NCBI GenBank assembly: GCA_947589575.1
Contig: CANQBM010000003.1
Coordinates: forward strand, 62,001-126,000
Direction: 5' to 3'
Length of the DNA stretch: 64,000 nucleotides
DNA from: an uncultured Clostridia bacterium
GTDB taxonomy: Bacteria; Bacillota; Clostridia; Oscillospirales; Acutalibacteraceae
Part shown: positions 52,413-61,395 of the stretch, piece after piece
How positions within the stretch are numbered: the stretch's first letter is position 1
How the letters are laid out: every line of letters starts with the position of its first letter
The notes under the pieces: generated by a model
What the model was told of the DNA's origin: nothing
Database searches by the model: none
Seen by the model: only the letters and a program-made list of their open reading frames with translations
Position numbers and translations under genes: made by a program

Positions 52413-53779
52413 TCCCAAAACTCCTTACCTCCTAATCTTTTAGCAATAACAGGGCGCATTGTCATCATTGACGTATATGTCGGAACGATATATACGTCCC
52501 TGTTCCTGCTTGTTGCAATATCAACAAGCCTGTCATAGTCCTCGTTTTCAATAACCTTTATTTCTCTGCCGCCTGTTCCCTCATATTTAACCCGTATCGC
52601 CATATCGTAGCAGCGTTTGCCTGAAACATAGATTTCCCTGACATTGCTCTTTTTGAATATTGAGTTAAAATCAACATCCCATATCCAGCTTACGTCACGA
52701 CCGTCGGCAGCGTTATCGTTAAGAGAAATAATTAGCGTAAAATCATCATCTATTGATGAAAGAAAGCTCATCGTCTGGCTGAAGCCCGCGGGATTTTTAA
52801 CAAGAATTACGTTGATTTTGTTATCTCCGCTCTCAAACTGCTCCATTCTGCCGAAAGCGCCGTTAAATTTTTCAAGCGCTTTATAAATGGTATTATTATC
52901 AAGTCCGAGCGCCGATAACGCCGATGAACAACCTATTGCATTATAGATATTATAAGTACCGCCGATATTGATTTTTGTAATGTTTTTATCCTCATAAAAT
53001 TGTGTAACAACTATTGAATAATTCGGCCTAAGCTCCTCAACCGATGTAACGGCAAAATCGGGATTTACACGTCTGTAACCGCACTCACCGCATTCAAAAC
53101 CGCCGAGATGTCCGTATGTATGATATGAATACTTATACTCGTGCTTGCAGAAAATGCAGTATTTTGCGTCCGAAATTTCAGGCTCCTTCGCGTTTTTATC
53201 AAAAGGAGCATTTACACCGTATGTTATTATTTTATTCGGAATTTCCTTTGACATTGAATAGGTCAAAGAACAGTCGGCATTAAGGCAGACGACAGCATCG
53301 GGAAGATTTTTGATTGACTCTTTAATTGCGTTAAGGGTATGCGTTACCTCGCCGTACCTGTCAAGCTGGTCACGGAAAACATTTGTAACAAGCACGACAT
53401 CCGCACGTATATATCTTGACACCTCTCTGAAAGCGTTTTCGTCACATTCAACAATCGCATATTCCTTTTTATTTCTGCCCGTTATTGTTGAATTCATAAT
53501 AAATGAGGCAGTTATTCCCGTAATAAGATTTGCGCCGGATTTGTTAATAAAATACGTTTTTCCCGCCGTTTTCAGCCCCTCTTCGATTATACGGCAGGAG
53601 GTGGTTTTTCCGTTTGTTCCTGTTACAATAATAACCTTAACATTTTTGGAAAGGTCGGACAGAACATTTCTTTTAACTCTGATTGCGACTCTGCCCGGAA
53701 GGGTTGTGGCTCCCCTGCCCATTTTCTGCAAAATGAAAGTAACAAATCTGCATACAAGACAGCTTAAAAAGACTCTCAC
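52409..53779 (-). CDS. murT: Lipid II isoglutaminyl synthase, Mur-ligase subunit MurT
   Basis: A 456-residue Mur-ligase-like ATPase that amidates lipid II using ammonia from GatD. ATP loop VTGTNGKTTSCRI (52-64); a zinc ribbon with CIFC and CGEC lies around 210-245; the C-terminal DUF1727 region is present. The start is GTG at 53779 behind GAGGATG. Amidated lipid II is favoured by Gram-positive PBPs. Confidence 0.95.
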   Translation of the reverse strand: MRVFLSCLVCRFVTFILQKMGRGATTLPGRVAIRVKRNVLSDLSKNVKVIIVTGTNGKTTSCRIIEEGLKTAGKTYFINKSGANLITGITASFIMNSTITGRNKKEYAIVECDENAFREVSRYIRADVVLVTNVFRDQLDRYGEVTHTLNAIKESIKNLPDAVVCLNADCSLTYSMSKEIPNKIITYGVNAPFDKNAKEPEISDAKYCIFCKHEYKYSYHTYGHLGGFECGECGYRRVNPDFAVTSVEELRPNYSIVVTQFYEDKNITKINIGGTYNIYNAIGCSSALSALGLDNNTIYKALEKFNGAFGRMEQFESGDNKINVILVKNPAGFSQTMSFLSSIDDDFTLIISLNDNAADGRDVSWIWDVDFNSIFKKSNVREIYVSGKRCYDMAIRVKYEGTGGREIKVIENEDYDRLVDIATSRNRDVYIVPTYTSMMTMRPVIAKRLGGKEFWE

Positions 53780-53836
53780 TTAATCACATCCTCAAAATAA
53801 TCTATAGTATTAACAAATCAAATTTATAACATTTTA

Positions 53837-53865
53837 ATTCTAAACTAAGCGGAGATTTAAGTCAA
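53837..53865 (-). promoter_or_regulatory. Promoter of murT-gatD
   Basis: Minus-strand TTGACT (53865-53860) and TAGAAT (53842-53837), 17-base spacing, about 57 bases before murT. Confidence 0.75.
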
Positions 53866-53909
53866 CAATATAATATTAAATAATTGTTTTTTTCATCACC
53901 CATTTGTGC

Positions 53910-53915
53910 TACAAT
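53910..53915 (+). promoter_or_regulatory. Candidate -10 element for the inositol-phosphatase-like gene
   Basis: TACAAT lies 20 bases before the ATG at 53935; the upstream T-rich stretch offers only a poor -35. A GGAG ribosome-binding site follows. Confidence 0.4.
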
Positions 53916-53934
53916 ATGATTCGGAGATGATACC

Positions 53935-54702
53935 ATGCTTGATAGAATAATAGATATAGTAAGAAAAGCAGGAGAAATTTATAAAAGCGCCGGAAACGAT
54001 CTCGGCATAGAAGATAAGGGTTCTTCTGTAAACCTTGTGACAAAATATGACAAAATGATACAGGATTTTCTTTTTGCCGAGCTGAAAAAGCTTGTACCCG
54101 ACTGCGGATTTCTCGGCGAAGAGGGCAAAGGCAATAAAATATTGACGGACGGTTACTGCTTCATTATCGACCCTATTGACGGGACTACTAATTTTATTAA
54201 GGGTTTTCAGCACAGCGCAATCAGCGTAGGGCTTGCAAAGGATAAAGAAATGATTATCGGAGTCGTGCTTGACCCTGACTTAAATAATATATTTTACGCT
54301 GAAAAAGGAAAGGGCGCTTTCCTTAACGGCAACCCTGTTCATGTTTCCGACTGTTCAATAGATAAAAGCCTTGTTTTATTCGGCACCTGTCCTTATGAAC
54401 ACGAACTCGCCCACAAGACCTTTGAACTTACAGAAAAAATTTTTTATAAAGCGGTTGAAGTAAGGCGCGGCGGATCCGCAGCGCTTGACATCTGCTATGT
54501 CGCGTCAGGTAAAGCCGACCTCTATTATGAAATGATACTGCGGCCGTGGGACTGGGCAGGAGCGTCGCTGATATTAAAAGAGGCGGGCGGCGAGGCTTAT
54601 ACATTTGAAAAAGAACCGCTTAACGCGGATAAAACAACTTCATTTGTATGCGGAAACAAAAACAGCTTAAGGGATTTTTATGAAATACTACAGTCTGAAT
54701 AA
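53935..54702 (+). CDS. Inositol-monophosphatase family phosphatase
   Basis: A 255-residue Mg-dependent phosphatase (SuhB/IMPase type). Motifs: FLGEEGKGN, CFIIDPIDGTTNFIKGFQHSAISVGL (metal-binding DPIDGT) and DWAGASLILKEAGGEAYTF. Substrates of this family include inositol phosphate, fructose-1,6-bisphosphate, PAP, and histidinol phosphate; the his operon here lacks a recognised histidinol-phosphatase, so that role is possible but unproved. It overlaps the radical SAM gene by 23 bases. Confidence 0.9.
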   Translation: MLDRIIDIVRKAGEIYKSAGNDLGIEDKGSSVNLVTKYDKMIQDFLFAELKKLVPDCGFLGEEGKGNKILTDGYCFIIDPIDGTTNFIKGFQHSAISVGLAKDKEMIIGVVLDPDLNNIFYAEKGKGAFLNGNPVHVSDCSIDKSLVLFGTCPYEHELAHKTFELTEKIFYKAVEVRRGGSAALDICYVASGKADLYYEMILRPWDWAGASLILKEAGGEAYTFEKEPLNADKTTSFVCGNKNSLRDFYEILQSE

Positions 54703-55555
54703 TTATCTTAGAGATACATTTGGTGAAAAGGTTTACAAGCTGAGCATCAATGCAGGGTTTACCTGCCCTAACCGTGACGGAACAGTTGGCACGAGAGGAT
54801 GTATATTCTGCTCAAAAGGCGGAAGCGGGGAATTTGCCGAAAATCCTGAACTGTCAATCACAGAGCAAATTGAAAATGCAAAGCAAAGAGTATCAGGCAA
54901 AATAAAAAGCGGCAAATACATTGCATATTTTCAGCCTTTTACAAATACATACGCGCCTGTTGAAATTTTAAGAGAAAAATTTTATGAGGCAATAAACCAT
55001 AAAGATATAGTCGCCCTTTCCATAGCAACAAGACCCGATTGCCTGGGAAATGATGTACTGTCGCTGCTTAATGAGCTTAACAAAGTCAAGCCTGTTTTTG
55101 TTGAACTGGGGTTACAGACAATTCACGAAAAAAGCGCAAAGTATATTAGAAGAGGCTACCGTCTTGATGTATATGACCGTGCTGTAACAGAATTGAAAAA
55201 AACCGGCATCAACACCGTAGTTCACATTATACTCGGTCTGCCCGGAGAAACAAAAAAAGATATGCTTGAAACGGTCAGATATGTCTGCCAAAGCGGTATT
55301 GACGGAATTAAGCTTCAGCTTTTGCACGTGTTAAAAAATACCGACCTTGAAAAAGATTACAAAGCAGGTAAATTTAAAACATTAGAATTTGACGAATATA
55401 TTGATATTATTAAATCCTGTGTTGACATAATTCCTGAAAATATTGTTGTTCACAGGCTTACAGGCGACGGCGCAAAAAAAGATTTGACAGCGCCTATTTG
55501 GTCGGCCGATAAGAAAAAAGTAATAAACGCAATAAACAAAGCACTTGGCAGATAA
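54680..55555 (+). CDS. ytqA: Radical SAM protein, TIGR01212/YtqA family
   Basis: A 291-residue radical SAM protein (SLNNYLRDTFGEKVYKLSI; cluster motif CPNRDGTVGTRGCIFC, a spaced CX(n)CxxC typical of this family; GSGEF; HIILGLPGETKKDM). Members act on tRNA or other RNA wobble uridine chemistry in some lineages; the exact role is unknown here. Its last codons form one arm of the terminator. Confidence 0.88.
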   Translation: MKYYSLNNYLRDTFGEKVYKLSINAGFTCPNRDGTVGTRGCIFCSKGGSGEFAENPELSITEQIENAKQRVSGKIKSGKYIAYFQPFTNTYAPVEILREKFYEAINHKDIVALSIATRPDCLGNDVLSLLNELNKVKPVFVELGLQTIHEKSAKYIRRGYRLDVYDRAVTELKKTGINTVVHIILGLPGETKKDMLETVRYVCQSGIDGIKLQLLHVLKNTDLEKDYKAGKFKTLEFDEYIDIIKSCVDIIPENIVVHRLTGDGAKKDLTAPIWSADKKKVINAINKALGR

Positions 55556-55573
55556 CCAAGTGCTTTGTTTATT
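55531..55573. terminator. Bidirectional terminator overlapping the ytqA 3' end
   Basis: AATAAACAAAGCACTTGG and its exact complement surround a short loop holding the ytqA stop codon. It also reaches the stop of the convergent nuclease-like gene (55572). Confidence 0.9.
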
Positions 55574-56693
55574 ATTTATGTGCTGCTTTTTTCAGCGGCT
55601 CTTTTAATGCCTTAATTAATTTTTTCATATTCAAACATAAAAATGCAACCGCCTTATCCCAATCATCAATATTTTTTATACTTACATTTTCTAATTTTAA
55701 AATTATTCTGGACATTTTTTTGTCATCAAGACGTTGCCATGTCAGTAAACCACCAAAAACATTCTCAATATTTTCTTTATTCGATTCCAAAGCGTCAAAT
55801 ATTTTCTTGTTCTGTTCTTGGCTCGCCGTGTTAATACCCAGTTCAACTCCCGCATATGAATTAGTCATGCAAAAGGTAAATAAACATCCGGAAACTCCTG
55901 CGCCACAACTTAGCCAATGGTCGGTACTAGCATTAACATTATCAAAATTACGGTCATATTTTTTGTATTCATTAAGAAGACGTTGCCAAAATTCCTTCCT
56001 CATATTCCCAATTTCATTATTTTTTATTGTTTTTGTATCTATATCTCGGTTTCTGTCTGCCATTTTAATAATATATTCTTCTGTTTCTTTTACAGGAATT
56101 ATTTGCTCAATATCTAAAAATATATCATTGTTATATTTATATGGAGTAGCTTTGAAACATTGTATTTTTAAATTATGTTCAAGCATCCACATGGCAGTAG
56201 ACGTTACTTCTTTTCTAAACTTACCGGCTACAAGTATCATACGCTGATCAAGTTCATTCAGTTTTATTTCTTCAAATGGTTTTCCGTCAAAAAAATCCAC
56301 AATTATTTCTTCAGCATTTTTACCATTTTCATATTTATCAAGATAAGATTGAAATATATCTTTGATTTGGTCCGTTGTGAGGGTAGAGCAGTATGATACA
56401 TATTTTAATGCCTGCCAATTTACATTTTTACCCGTATCGTCAAGCTTATTTTCAATGATAACTAATGCACCTTTTTTATCAATTGCTAAAAGGTCTAGTC
56501 TTTCATTTGTGTCATTAAATCCATCAAATTCTTTCTGTATTATTAACAAATCATCATTATCACCGGTACATAAGCATTTTGGGTTTTGAGCAATCCATTC
56601 CTGCAAATGATTTCTTTCTGAAAATCCAAGTTGATGAAACGTGCAGCTTGATATTTTATTAATTCTATTATTATCTTTGTCAATTATATACAT
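55572..56693 (-). CDS. DUF4268 protein with PD-(D/E)XK nuclease-like N-terminus
   Basis: A 373-residue protein. N-terminal part: HLQEWIAQNPK, NERLDLLAIDKKGALVIIENKLDDTGKNVNWQALKYVSY, a typical PD-(D/E)XK pattern (D..., E-x-K) like that of Type II/IV restriction and NucS-like nucleases. The C-terminal part (EFWQRLLNEYKKYD... onward) resembles DUF4268. Such proteins are mostly accessory and thought to be involved in defence; direct evidence is lacking. AT-rich coding. It follows the fucosidase by 20 bases and may be co-transcribed or read through. Confidence 0.78.
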   Translation of the reverse strand: MYIIDKDNNRINKISSCTFHQLGFSERNHLQEWIAQNPKCLCTGDNDDLLIIQKEFDGFNDTNERLDLLAIDKKGALVIIENKLDDTGKNVNWQALKYVSYCSTLTTDQIKDIFQSYLDKYENGKNAEEIIVDFFDGKPFEEIKLNELDQRMILVAGKFRKEVTSTAMWMLEHNLKIQCFKATPYKYNNDIFLDIEQIIPVKETEEYIIKMADRNRDIDTKTIKNNEIGNMRKEFWQRLLNEYKKYDRNFDNVNASTDHWLSCGAGVSGCLFTFCMTNSYAGVELGINTASQEQNKKIFDALESNKENIENVFGGLLTWQRLDDKKMSRIILKLENVSIKNIDDWDKAVAFLCLNMKKLIKALKEPLKKAAHK

Positions 56694-56713
56694 AAACTGT
56701 ATTTCCTTTTTAT

Positions 56714-58096
56714 TTATTCATAAAAACCAATTGATTTTATGATAGGGTTGCTTCTTGACTGGCGGATAACAAGGCACGCGCCGATACATTTTTTTCCTTT
56801 TACACGAATAATTTTTTTAGAGCCGACTGCCGTACCGTTATAAACGCGTTTATATTTACCGTTCGGCTTTTTGATATACAAGTCGAATGACTCAATTCTC
56901 TGGCTGTAGCTTATATCCTCGCTTATTACGGCATATTTCATTTTTTTAACGCAGTCAAAATTATACTCTATATATCCGTTATCCTTTGTAAGTCTGCCAA
57001 GCTCCTGAACAATTATCGGCGATTCGGTTACCGAATTAATCATTTTCCCGAAAGCTTTGAGCACTCTGGCATCTTTTCTGTGAATAACGCCCTTATCTGA
57101 CGGAGGAACATTTAAGAGAAGAGTACAGTTATTGCCGACTGAATCAAGATAAATATCAAAGAGCTTTTTAGGCGACTTAACTGTTTTGTTTTCGTCATCT
57201 GAATAAAACCAGCCTTTTCGTATTGAAACGTCAACCTCAGCAGGATACCAGCACAAAAAAGCATTTTTTTCAAGAATTTTTCTTGAGCCGAGATCTTCGT
57301 CCGTCTGCTTATACTGCTGGAGTGACGAAGCCTGCGATTCATCATGCTGGCTGTCTTTCATTACTCTTTCGGATTCCCTTAATGAACAAGGCACAACAGA
57401 GTATTCAGTTTTACGGCTTTTTCCTCCTTCGTTTCCTACCCAGCGGATATCCGGTCCGCAGATTGCAATATTCGCCTTCGGCTGTAATTTGCGCACAAGG
57501 TCAAAATACCTGTTCCAGTCATACTCAAACTTAACTGCATTTGAGCCTTTTGCACCGTCAAACCAAACCTCAAAAACATCTCCGTAATTCGTGAGAAGCT
57601 CTGTTAGCTGATTGCAGAAATAATCATTATAAGCGTCCGTACCGTAGCGCTTATCGTGCATATCCCACGGTGACAGATACACGCCGAAATCAAGTCCCTG
57701 CCGTCTGCACTCGTCAGATACCATTTTAACAATATCACCTTTAAAAGCTGAGTTTTTTACGGAAAAGTCCGTATAATCACTTTCCCAAAGGCAGAATCCG
57801 TCGTGGTGCTTGCAGGTCAGAATAATGCCGGAGGCTCCGCTTGATTTAATTACAGATACCCACTGCTTTGCATTGACAGACTTAATAGTGAAATCGTCTG
57901 CGGTTTCTAAACCGGATCCCCACTCCCTTGCAGTTGCGGTATTCATACCAAAATGTATAAAACAATAATAAGGTTTTTTTGCAAGTCTAAGCTGATTTTC
58001 ATTCGGTACAACCGATATGTAACGCTCAATTTCTTTGCTGTTCAACGGATAGCCGTTATTTTTATTTGTCCAGTTTTCATCAAATTTAGTTTTCAT
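56714..58096 (-). CDS. GH29 alpha-L-fucosidase
   Basis: A 460-residue fucosidase without signal peptide, so cytoplasmic. The GH29 barrel shows YYCFIHFGMNTATAREWGSG, LTCKHHDGFCLWES and the nucleophile in DVFEVWFDGAKG (Asp180). A C-terminal beta domain (about 350-460) follows. Two glycosidases in the same run (GH38 and GH29) suggest break-down of imported fucosylated, mannose-bearing oligosaccharides such as N-glycan pieces or mucin. Confidence 0.93.
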   Translation of the reverse strand: MKTKFDENWTNKNNGYPLNSKEIERYISVVPNENQLRLAKKPYYCFIHFGMNTATAREWGSGLETADDFTIKSVNAKQWVSVIKSSGASGIILTCKHHDGFCLWESDYTDFSVKNSAFKGDIVKMVSDECRRQGLDFGVYLSPWDMHDKRYGTDAYNDYFCNQLTELLTNYGDVFEVWFDGAKGSNAVKFEYDWNRYFDLVRKLQPKANIAICGPDIRWVGNEGGKSRKTEYSVVPCSLRESERVMKDSQHDESQASSLQQYKQTDEDLGSRKILEKNAFLCWYPAEVDVSIRKGWFYSDDENKTVKSPKKLFDIYLDSVGNNCTLLLNVPPSDKGVIHRKDARVLKAFGKMINSVTESPIIVQELGRLTKDNGYIEYNFDCVKKMKYAVISEDISYSQRIESFDLYIKKPNGKYKRVYNGTAVGSKKIIRVKGKKCIGACLVIRQSRSNPIIKSIGFYE

Positions 58097-58118
58097 TTTA
58101 ATTCCCTGCTAAAATATA

Positions 58119-61100
58119 TCAGTGATTAACATTATCTACTGTTCTCGATACAGCGGCGTGAGATGTTTCTAATCTCTTACCGTTTTTACCATTATTATTG
58201 TGACGGATAAAATCGTCCTTGTCGCCGAGATTCCAGACGCATTTATTCCATATATACTGAATTTTTTCTTTAAAATTCATTGAGAAAGTAAACGGTCTGT
58301 TGTTTTCAATCTCATCATATGTGGGAGTAGCAAGAAATGCGCTTACACCGCTGAGCTGTGCCGCAGATATAATTACAATTTTATCGTCAACAGGAAGCAT
58401 TACTTTTTTTGCACCCTTAACATCAAGCTGGACAATATAGAAATAAAGCCCCTTAGCAACAGCGTCCTTACCGTCCTTATGGCTGTGAGTCGCCTCATAT
58501 CCGAGCCTGCCTGATTTAATATATGCTGTCTCCTCAAAATCATATAAATCCCAGCGGGCAAAATTTTCAAAACAGGAGTTAACCTTAACATTAACAGACT
58601 TATCATCAACAAGAAATTCTGCGTTTCTGTCACCGTCAAGCGACGCGCAGAGGAAAACAAGCCTATCCGCATTATCGGAGATTTGAATACTCTGACCGTT
58701 TGCGGTAAGAGCATTTTTACCGTCCTTATTTATTATAAACTCAGCGCCGTATGATTTGATTTTATCGGGAATAATCTCATAAGGGATAGTAAAATCAAAA
58801 TCGGCGGTTTCGCCCTGCTTTGTAATAATGCTCTTATTGTAATCAAGACTGACAGGTAATGATTTAACCTTTTCAGCCTTAACCGACGATGCTTTCAGCT
58901 TAAGCGCAAAGCTTTTAATCTCATATGGTTTAAATGATGTAACAAGACATCCGTCTTTAATTACGGCTTCGCCCTTATATTCCTCGCTTGCATAGACTTC
59001 CCGCGCGGATTCAATGCCTTCACCGAGTATAAGCTCAAAACCGTCAACCTCTTTGCCTGTTCCCTCGTTAAGCCTTACAATAATTTCGTCGCTGTCCTCC
59101 GCCTTTTTGATTGCGCGGATAATAACGTCATTTGCGGATACGCCTCCGAAGGAATATTCGGTTTTAAGACATCCCTGATGCTTAGACGATACATACGCAG
59201 TCATAGGTGTGATAAACTGCCTTGCCTCAATCTGGGTTTGCTCCCCGACCTCACCGCTGTGGCTGAAAATTGCGTATGAATATCTGTTAAGCCCTAAGTC
59301 CATTAAGGACTGCATTGAGTCAATTCTGTAATTTCTCTTTGGAGTATGGAGTACAGTCATTCGAAGAGTATTGTCTTTAAACTTATCCCATCCATACTTG
59401 CACTCGCTTATAACGGAAACACCGAAATCACCGCTTTTGTCAGTGATGTCAGCCCATTTCTGTGCGGGTACCTCAAAGAGTTTTTCGCTCATATTTTCAC
59501 GTTTTATTGCGCCCAGTCCCAAGTCGAATGTTGCCTTGTCATTTTCACACGTAAAGGCAAATTTATTTTTCGCCATAGTGCGAAGCGACTGCCATTCAAT
59601 TTCGCTGTAAACCTCAACAACATTTGAACCGTCGGTTAGAGCGATAATATTTGTAAATGTACTTCTTTTATCCTGCTGAATTACTTTAAAAGCAACTCTT
59701 GCCGGTCCTTGTTCAAGTATAGTAATTGTTACAAGATTAGGCGTTCTGTCGGCCTCCTTGTTCGCCTCGTCATAATTCATTTCCCATGCGGGCCATTCCT
59801 TGGAACCTGTGTATTTAAACAGTCCGAGAGAAACAGGCTCTTTCAAAATTTCCCTCTCGTCAAGCTCTTTGTCGAGGATTGAGGTAATATTTCCGCGTCT
59901 GTTTAGCGTTACGATATATTTTTGGTTTTCCATTACATTATCTGTATTTATGGAAATATCACTCTTTACACAGCATGGTCTGTCACTCGGTCTGAAATCA
60001 TATATCCTTACGCCGAGACTTTTAACGTCCGCAATAAATACTACCTCAAGAGTGCCGTTTTCAAGAGTATTTACCTGTGATTTAACCTCTCTGCCGTTAT
60101 CATCATAAACACGTACATAAGGCTGTGAAAGCTCATTAAGCCTTACTGTGACCGCTGAGTGCCTCTGTGCCTCAACAGGGTTATAAACCATAACGGGAAT
60201 TCCAGAGCAGAAGTCTGTTTTCATAAGGTTTGAAACGGAAGAAACCGCTGCGTCAAGCTCGTTTGTAAACTGGTTCATTGACATGGCAAGGTCATTCCAC
60301 GAGCGTCTGTAAACACGTTGGCAGGAAGTACCGGGAATATCATCGTGAAACTGATGAGCAATAGTCCTTTTCCACGAGCGATTTATGCTCTCCTGATTAT
60401 AATCCGCCGTACCGAGATATGATGCCATAACCGAACCGCGTTCGGTTATATCAGCAAGCTCCTCGCACCTTCTGTTCCATCGCTTGCCTACAGCGCGCGA
60501 CGTATATCCGCCGACTGCGTGGTTCTTCATAACAAGCTCGGTCTTCCACACAGGTAGTTTATCCTTTTGTTCCTGTGTGAATTTTTCATCAATATCGTGA
60601 TATATTTCATCCGCGGCAGCAGCGACTACTTCAATATTATCGGTATTGTTCTTTTTAATTTCCTCTTCAACATATTTAACAGTCGCTTCCTCGGGCGCGC
60701 CGCCTCTGTCGCCTATACCGTGAAAAATATAAGTCCAGTCCAAATCATATTTTTCGTTTTCCTTTAATTTATTTAACACAAAATCCCAGTCACGAAGTTT
60801 TTTAAGCGTAAAATAATAATCATGCGGATTACAGCTTGCATATATTTCTTCACCGTCAACTCCCTGCCATTTGCCTATGTCAAACGGTATGCCGTACGCA
60901 CTGCCCCAAGCAAGCTTTTGCGTAGTAAATCCCATAAGATTTGCATGGCGGGCAATGCTCGGCAAAGCCCAGCCGAAACCGAAACAATCCGGCAAATAAA
61001 TATCAACCGAACGCTTATTGAAAGTTTTATCAAAATAGGAGTTTCCGAAAAGAATATTTCTGAAAAGAGCCTCAGGCGACGGCACATTTACATCTCCGTT

Positions 61101-61367
61101 TTCAAATGCAGAACCGCAGACATTCCATCTTCCTTCTTTGACATATTCCTTCATTTTTTCAAAAAGCTTTGGATAATACTCCTGCATAAGCTCGTATCTG
61201 TATGAACCCTCAAATGAAAAGGTATAAGTAGGATATTTCTCAAACAGCCTGAAATTATCCACAAGAGTATTATAGATATATTTACTTATCGTTTCTTCAA
61301 AATCCCAGCTCCATACGGTATCAAGATGAGCGGTAGCGACAGTATAAATTTTCTTTTTATCAGACAT
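58119..61367 (-). CDS. GH38 alpha-mannosidase (second)
   Basis: A 1082-residue glycoside hydrolase family 38 enzyme. Catalytic domain at the very N-terminus: TAHLDTVWSWDFEE (zinc His and Asp), IYLPDCFGFGW (nucleophile Asp), TIAHQFHDDIPGTS (further zinc-site His). Unlike the 6-9 kb enzyme it has no N-terminal beta domain but a long C-terminal region (about 700-1080). The ATG at 61367 has GAGG; it follows leuS by 28 bases. No signal peptide. Confidence 0.92.
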   Translation of the reverse strand: MSDKKKIYTVATAHLDTVWSWDFEETISKYIYNTLVDNFRLFEKYPTYTFSFEGSYRYELMQEYYPKLFEKMKEYVKEGRWNVCGSAFENGDVNVPSPEALFRNILFGNSYFDKTFNKRSVDIYLPDCFGFGWALPSIARHANLMGFTTQKLAWGSAYGIPFDIGKWQGVDGEEIYASCNPHDYYFTLKKLRDWDFVLNKLKENEKYDLDWTYIFHGIGDRGGAPEEATVKYVEEEIKKNNTDNIEVVAAAADEIYHDIDEKFTQEQKDKLPVWKTELVMKNHAVGGYTSRAVGKRWNRRCEELADITERGSVMASYLGTADYNQESINRSWKRTIAHQFHDDIPGTSCQRVYRRSWNDLAMSMNQFTNELDAAVSSVSNLMKTDFCSGIPVMVYNPVEAQRHSAVTVRLNELSQPYVRVYDDNGREVKSQVNTLENGTLEVVFIADVKSLGVRIYDFRPSDRPCCVKSDISINTDNVMENQKYIVTLNRRGNITSILDKELDEREILKEPVSLGLFKYTGSKEWPAWEMNYDEANKEADRTPNLVTITILEQGPARVAFKVIQQDKRSTFTNIIALTDGSNVVEVYSEIEWQSLRTMAKNKFAFTCENDKATFDLGLGAIKRENMSEKLFEVPAQKWADITDKSGDFGVSVISECKYGWDKFKDNTLRMTVLHTPKRNYRIDSMQSLMDLGLNRYSYAIFSHSGEVGEQTQIEARQFITPMTAYVSSKHQGCLKTEYSFGGVSANDVIIRAIKKAEDSDEIIVRLNEGTGKEVDGFELILGEGIESAREVYASEEYKGEAVIKDGCLVTSFKPYEIKSFALKLKASSVKAEKVKSLPVSLDYNKSIITKQGETADFDFTIPYEIIPDKIKSYGAEFIINKDGKNALTANGQSIQISDNADRLVFLCASLDGDRNAEFLVDDKSVNVKVNSCFENFARWDLYDFEETAYIKSGRLGYEATHSHKDGKDAVAKGLYFYIVQLDVKGAKKVMLPVDDKIVIISAAQLSGVSAFLATPTYDEIENNRPFTFSMNFKEKIQYIWNKCVWNLGDKDDFIRHNNNGKNGKRLETSHAAVSRTVDNVNH

Positions 61368-61395
61368 AAGCGTAATCCTCAATCAGTAATTTTAG

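Noticed and set aside
58119-61367. Loss of a zinc ligand in the second GH38 (TAHLD instead of HSHLD)
   Set aside because: The pair needed is H-x-D, which is kept; the first position varies in this family.
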